Below are positions 59,702-64,000 of a stretch of 64,000 nt of DNA, piece after piece. Source of the stretch: Calliopum simillimum (taxonomy: Eukaryota > Arthropoda > Insecta > Diptera > Lauxaniidae); the NCBI GenBank assembly GCA_951812925.1, contig OX638370.1:83620004-83684003 (forward strand). The letters are read 5' to 3'. How positions within the stretch are numbered: the stretch's first letter is position 1; the number at the start of each line of letters is the position of its first letter. A program made the position numbers and the translations under genes. The notes under the pieces are model-generated. The model ran no database searches and was not told where the DNA came from. It saw only the letters and a program-made list of their open reading frames with translations.

Positions 59702-60764
59702 AACACTAGTACTTTCATCTACCATACCAAGTTTTGTGATTGAAAGCGAAAAGTTACAAACCCAATGTGCACAAAAACGGATGAGGATCCGTTTCGTAAC
59801 CCGTAACGTACATCAAAAATGAGTTCAAAACGGATTTGCTTTTAATAATGTTAATGTTTAAATAAAAAAAAAAATATTGAAGCGCTTAATAGCGATTAAA
59901 AAAAAATAAATAAAACGAAAAAAATTTACGATCCGCCTATGGTAGGATTCGAACACGGGTAATTCCGCAGTGAGGACCGTTTCGAACCCGAAACGTATGT
60001 AAAAACGAATTCAAAACTGATTCGCTTTTGAAAATGTTAATGCTGTATATTTACAAAAAAAAAACCGTTTCGATGCGCTTATTAACAATTGAAAAAAAAA
60101 TGGAAGAAAAACAATGGATAAAAATCCACTGGTAAGATTCAAACCTGGGTAAATCCGTTTTGAATCCGTAATACTTTAAATACGAACTCAAAATGGATTA
60201 ATGTTAACGATGATAAAAAAACATTTTTGATTTGTTTTTTTTTATCTTTTTATTTTATTGCGTAGGATTTTTTGTAAACTTTTCAAACTCTGTTTGAAGA
60301 AACATTTTCGATTCAAAATTTGAGTATGTAATATTTTTATCAAAAGAAAAGAAGAGAAAGAACACAGAATACTTATAAAAAAAAAAAAAAAAAAAAAACA
60401 GAAATTTGTTTAATATACAAACTATGTATAAATCTCAACATCAGATAAGTCTACATCATAACGGTCAATAGCCTAGTTGTCTAAAGTCTAGTGATTGAAA
60501 AGTAATACACCGGGAGCCTGGGTAAGCCTCCCGGCCGGGTAGTATTTTTTTTAGTTTTTTTTTTTAATTGAAAATAAGCGCTTCCACATTTTTCTTTTCT
60601 TTATAAGCAGCATTAACATTATTAAAAGTGAATCCGTTTTGAATTCGTTTTTGATGTACGTTACGGGTTCGAAACGGATCCTCATCCGTTTTTATGCACA
60701 TTGGGCTTGCACCTTTTCGCTTTCAATCACAAAACTTGGTATGGTAGATGAAAGTACTAGTGTT
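59702..60764. mobile_element. TIR element with tandem CGGATCCG-rich units and tRNA-like T-arm (1063 bp)
   Basis: Arms of about 190 bp are inverted copies (59702-59890 and 60575-60764). They start AACACTAGTACTTTCATC and contain AACGGATGAGGATCCGTTTC. Inside, diverged units of about 180-190 bp start near 59789, 59979 and 60157. The first unit carries GTTCGAATCC on the minus strand (59947-59956), a perfect RNA polymerase III B-box or tRNA T-loop sequence, preceded by ACCCGT. The second unit has a decayed version. A 7-bp hairpin (CCGGGAG, CTCCCGG) lies at 60510-60534. No target duplication was established. Confidence 0.55.
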
Positions 60765-61080
60765 CCATAAAATTAGAAAAAACGATTCGCTTTTTTTTGG
60801 GAATTTCTCCCGCAAACGAATTTGTAATGGATAAAAAAATACGAGAATATGAACCCATTACGGATTCGTAACAGGTCCGTTTGGCACACTGGGCAGTATT
60901 AATTTTATAAAAATCCAATCGTATTTACGAGTTCAAAACGGATTAGAGATTTCAGAAGAGTTTCATCCGCATACGGATCTGTATAGGATCCGCAACGGAT
61001 TCCGAAACGAATGAAATATACGAGAAAGGGAACCCATTACGGATTTGAAACGGGCCTAATTATTCCTATATTCTCTTGTG
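60765..61080. repeat. Further sequence of the AACGGATTCG family
   Basis: Words such as CCATTACGGATTCGTAAC, ACGGATCTGTATAGGATCCG and CGGATTCCGAAACG show kinship with the adjacent TIR element. Boundaries are not defined. Confidence 0.4.
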
Positions 61081-62560
61081 AACTTCGGCAGTATGTCGTG
61101 GATATAAAATTTTATACTATATTTATTTTTCTAAAAACATTCCAATCAAAAAATCATAAAAAATGATAATTCTTTTTTACTTGTTTTCAAGCGAAAAATC
61201 TAACCTTTTGCCCAGTATGCGCCATAGCAGAACAGCAAACTCTTCAATGTAATAAGAAACTTATAACAATTGAAAATGAAACTTCTTGAACTGTATTCAA
61301 TGGAGCATTAAGTATTGGTATAAATCGTTATAATACACTATTTTATATTTTTAATAGAAAGTGAAACAAATCAATTAAATCTTGCATTCTTTGCCAACTA
61401 TATCAAATATACCACAATCATCATTCAATATGGACATTTAAAGTTTGAATTAACATAAAAATTATGTAAATAACCAAGAATTATTATAATTACATGGTTA
61501 TAATCGTGGGACTCATCAATTTCAAAGAAACAAATCAAAGCCAATTAAAAAAAACTCATAACTGTGGCGCAGATATATTAATTATATGTTTTGCTAGTTT
61601 ATAGCGGAGAGCTTTGTTACGCATCATAAAATTGATTGAGTTGAGAAAAAAACCAACTCAAGTTTGTTACTTAAGTCTTTTGTTTAATTTCTATTTCTCA
61701 TGCAACTATGTTTTTACGCAGTAGGAAATATTTGTTACATTTCTTTTATAAATCGCAACCATATAGCCCCCAAAATTAAATATAAATGGGAATTTTAATT
61801 TTCCTGACAGCAGCCAATTACAAAACAATTATGGCGCATAGCAATAAAATTTCCTTTAATAGTCACCCAACAAGCTAGAACCACATTTTTTCAATATTTA
61901 ATTTTTCGGTCGAAAAAAAATCAACTTCGTACATTAATCGCTAGCTAGGATCTCAAAATCTGCTTTAACAAAAAAGATTAATCGATTAGGTGGCGCTTTT
62001 TGCAGGCCGCTAAGCTAAAAATGCTGCAAGGCGTTGAAGAAATAAATAGTTTTTTTTTCTGAAAATATTCAAGTCTAAGCATAAGATAAAAGAACTTGAA
62101 TATAACCAAGAAATTAGTAATCAATGCAGTTGTTATTTGGCTTAAATGTCGCCATAAAATGCGGGTTAGCACTAAACATTTAACAGCTGAAAATGCAACT
62201 GGCATTCCTTTTGCCCGAACACTGCGTCACAAGAAGTTGCGTTGGTCAGGAATTTGCAATACTCTTGCGTCGCTAGGTAACAATTGTGAGAAAAGTTTTG
62301 AGGCGGAATTTTAGCATCTTAAATCATTGGATTTTGGCAATTTAAATGTAAATAAATAATTCCTTAAAATAAGCTAAGGCTTTTATTACAAAAAATAAAA
62401 TCGATTACACATATGAAGCAAAAAACAAACAAAAAATGTGCGCATGCGCAATGGCTCATAAAGCCATTTGCTTCTGCACGAGCGCACATCATTTGCGTGC
62501 ATATTCACATATATATGTATGTATGTTTGTCCATGTGACTATATGAATATAAGTTAATGT
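61081..62560. other. AT-rich sequence with one 26-bp motif
   Basis: The motif copy is at 61658-61685. The frame at 62096-62314 has no recognisable features. 62440-62500 is less AT-rich (TGCGCATGCGCAATGGC). Confidence 0.4.
61658..61685 (+). repeat. Dispersed 26-bp motif, site 9
   Basis: TCAAGTTTGTTA directly followed by CTTAAGTCTTTTGTTT; flanks unlike the other sites. Confidence 0.6.
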
Positions 62561-62821
62561 ATGCGAGTATTTTTGTTGCTTCTTTTAGTTTGTGCTGCTC
62601 CAGTGAACTCCAACCAGCAACTAAATCATCTGCGTCGCTTTTTTTCACTTTTGACCGCACTTAAAGTTACTGTGTTGTTGGATTGCCTTCTGCGCTGTCC
62701 GTTTGATTTTTCTTGGCTTAAACTTTTCTTTTCAGTTCAACTCCCAGCAATGTTTTCTGTTGATTACTACGCGCAATTCATACAATATCACTTTGTGATA
62801 TTCATTTTGTGTCGCTCGTAA
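62561..62821 (+). CDS. Unassigned 86-codon frame with signal-peptide-like start
   Basis: ATG at 62561 begins MRVFLLLLLVCAAPVNSNQQ, which looks like a secretion signal with a small-residue cleavage site. The rest is hydrophobic and shows no domain (for example LLDCLLRCPFDFSWLKLFF). The same bases also form a pyrimidine tract ending in AG, so the apparent signal may be an acceptor site or chance. Confidence 0.15.
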   Translation: MRVFLLLLLVCAAPVNSNQQLNHLRRFFSLLTALKVTVLLDCLLRCPFDFSWLKLFFSVQLPAMFSVDYYAQFIQYHFVIFILCRS

Positions 62822-63633
62822 TGATTTAAGGCCCCAAAGACGGTTACAGTTATTTGATGACACCAAACAATTGGACAAAAACTATTAAATTATTTTGACA
62901 AGTGTATAGGATGCATATTTTGATGGTTCTGTGTAAAGTCAGCGGTATATTTTGATAAATAAAATCTCCAAAAAATTTTTCAAAACCGTTTTTGTAACAA
63001 AAAAAAAAACTTAAAATTTTTGACTTCCACTCTTACTCGTAAAAGCTATCTGAACATGCTTCTTTCTTTTTAATGGAACATTGAATCTGCAAATACAAAA
63101 TAAAATTTCTTTATAGATGGAAAACTCCCATAAGCAACTATAATTTTCTTTCCTAAATAGTTTCTCATATTTCAGGAAAGCAAGGCAACAATTGCCAAAC
63201 ATTAAACCAAGATATCTAAGAACTTGAATTTCCATTTCCATTTTACAATTTCAAAATGATATAACTGAATTGGTTTTTGGAGTTTTACGTTGATCAATTT
63301 GTCCTTTTATTTAAAATAATACATATGGGCAAGGCCACCCTTAGTAAAGTTACGTTCGCACGCACATTTTTGCCCATATCTCTTCGAAAATAATTAAAAA
63401 TCGCAATTTCTTAAGTGCATATAATAAAAATCCCTGAGACCAATATTTCATAGGAACATAGCTTTAGACTATCACTTGTGGCTTTAAAGTTATAAGAGTA
63501 TAAGTGTTGTTGGTAACGTTACTAAATTTTGCAAGTGAGTTTTGAGGTCTGTGCACATTTTCGAAAAAGTCTGCAAATCTAGTAATGTATTTTCCCGAAC
63601 ACCCTCTATAACTTGAAGATAAAGGATCAAAAA
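62822..63633. other. AT-rich sequence without a supported gene
   Basis: Only short feature-less frames and an A run at 63000. Nothing repetitive was recognised. Confidence 0.5.
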
Positions 63634-64000
63634 TCTATATATAAATAGGCAAACGAAATCGGTTAGGTCCCTGTTTCTATACCTAAATCTCAACCGATTT
63701 GCTTGATTTTTTTTTGTTGGAAAGGTTGTGAGGAGGAGCAGTGCATTGGACTATATTTGTTTTTAAAGTGGGAGGTGCCACGCCCCTAAATGGAAAAAAC
63801 GCTCTCACAGCTAAACCGCTGCATCGGTTTCAACGAAATTTGGTATGGAGATAGGATTCGCACTAAGGAACGATAAAATAATTATTATATTTTCAGTGGG
63901 CAGTGCCATGCCCCTAAATGGAAAAAACGCTCTCACGGCGAAAATACTGGATACGATTTTTATGAAATTTGGTATAGATATAGAGTTAGCACTATATAGC
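63634..64000 (+). mobile_element. Start of a Helitron-like repeat, cut by the window end
   Basis: It begins TCTATATATAAATAGGCAAA after an A. Two tandem units of about 130 bp follow, each with GTGCCACGCCCCTAAATGGA or a close variant (near 63776 and 63906), AAAAACGCTCTCAC and GAAATTTGGTATGGAGAT-type words. The end is outside the window. Confidence 0.5.

Noticed and set aside
60460..60550. A tRNA gene
   Set aside because: Only a hairpin and tRNA-like words; no complete cloverleaf or A-box/B-box pair could be drawn.

Overview
The window is strongly AT-rich, non-coding-dominated DNA from an insect, most likely a higher fly (Brachycera, tephritid-like). The grounds are CAG/CAA runs, degenerate mariner elements of the DD41D ('rosa') and DD34D types, Helitron-like ends, a non-LTR retrotransposon relic and a very large Foldback-like inverted-repeat element. 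The species call is inference. There is no bacterial-style gene arrangement, no rRNA or tRNA gene and no CRISPR array.

Left part (1-12.2 kb): a tandemly duplicated small gene on the minus strand encodes a short single-pass membrane protein. The copy at 3981-4355 has an intact frame; the copy at 1063-1446 has a premature stop at codon 8. A DDE_1 (pogo-like) miniature element separates them, and a decayed LINE follows at about 4.9-6.75 kb. After that come a small TTAA-flanked element and a minisatellite.

Centre (12.25-26.1 kb): a 13.8-kb element has long inverted arms made of internal repeats. Its ends are symmetrical (GGCTACGTGAAGTTAGCGCC) and it is flanked by an exact 9-bp target duplication (AACTTTTCC). 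It looks like a giant Foldback/MULE-type non-autonomous element. A 1060-bp Helitron sits in its left arm and the matching right-arm sequence serves as the empty site. Near-identical modules show a patchwork that suggests gene conversion.

Right part (26-64 kb): nested transposon fossils. These include two DD41D mariners, a DD34D mariner inside a palindromic element whose empty copy is also present, a TA-flanked 876-bp TIR element inside a mariner relic, and a pogo-like element inside a Helitron. Several minisatellites are present, and a 2.15-kb array of the hexamer TATAAG. A conserved motif of about 26 bp recurs nine times with unrelated flanks and is the least explained signal.

Apart from the paralogous pair, gene evidence is weak: a possible last exon with a membrane-anchor tail (29.0-29.2 kb), two exon-like ORFs near 43.1-43.5 kb and two short ORFs. 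Much of the window could be intergenic or intronic.
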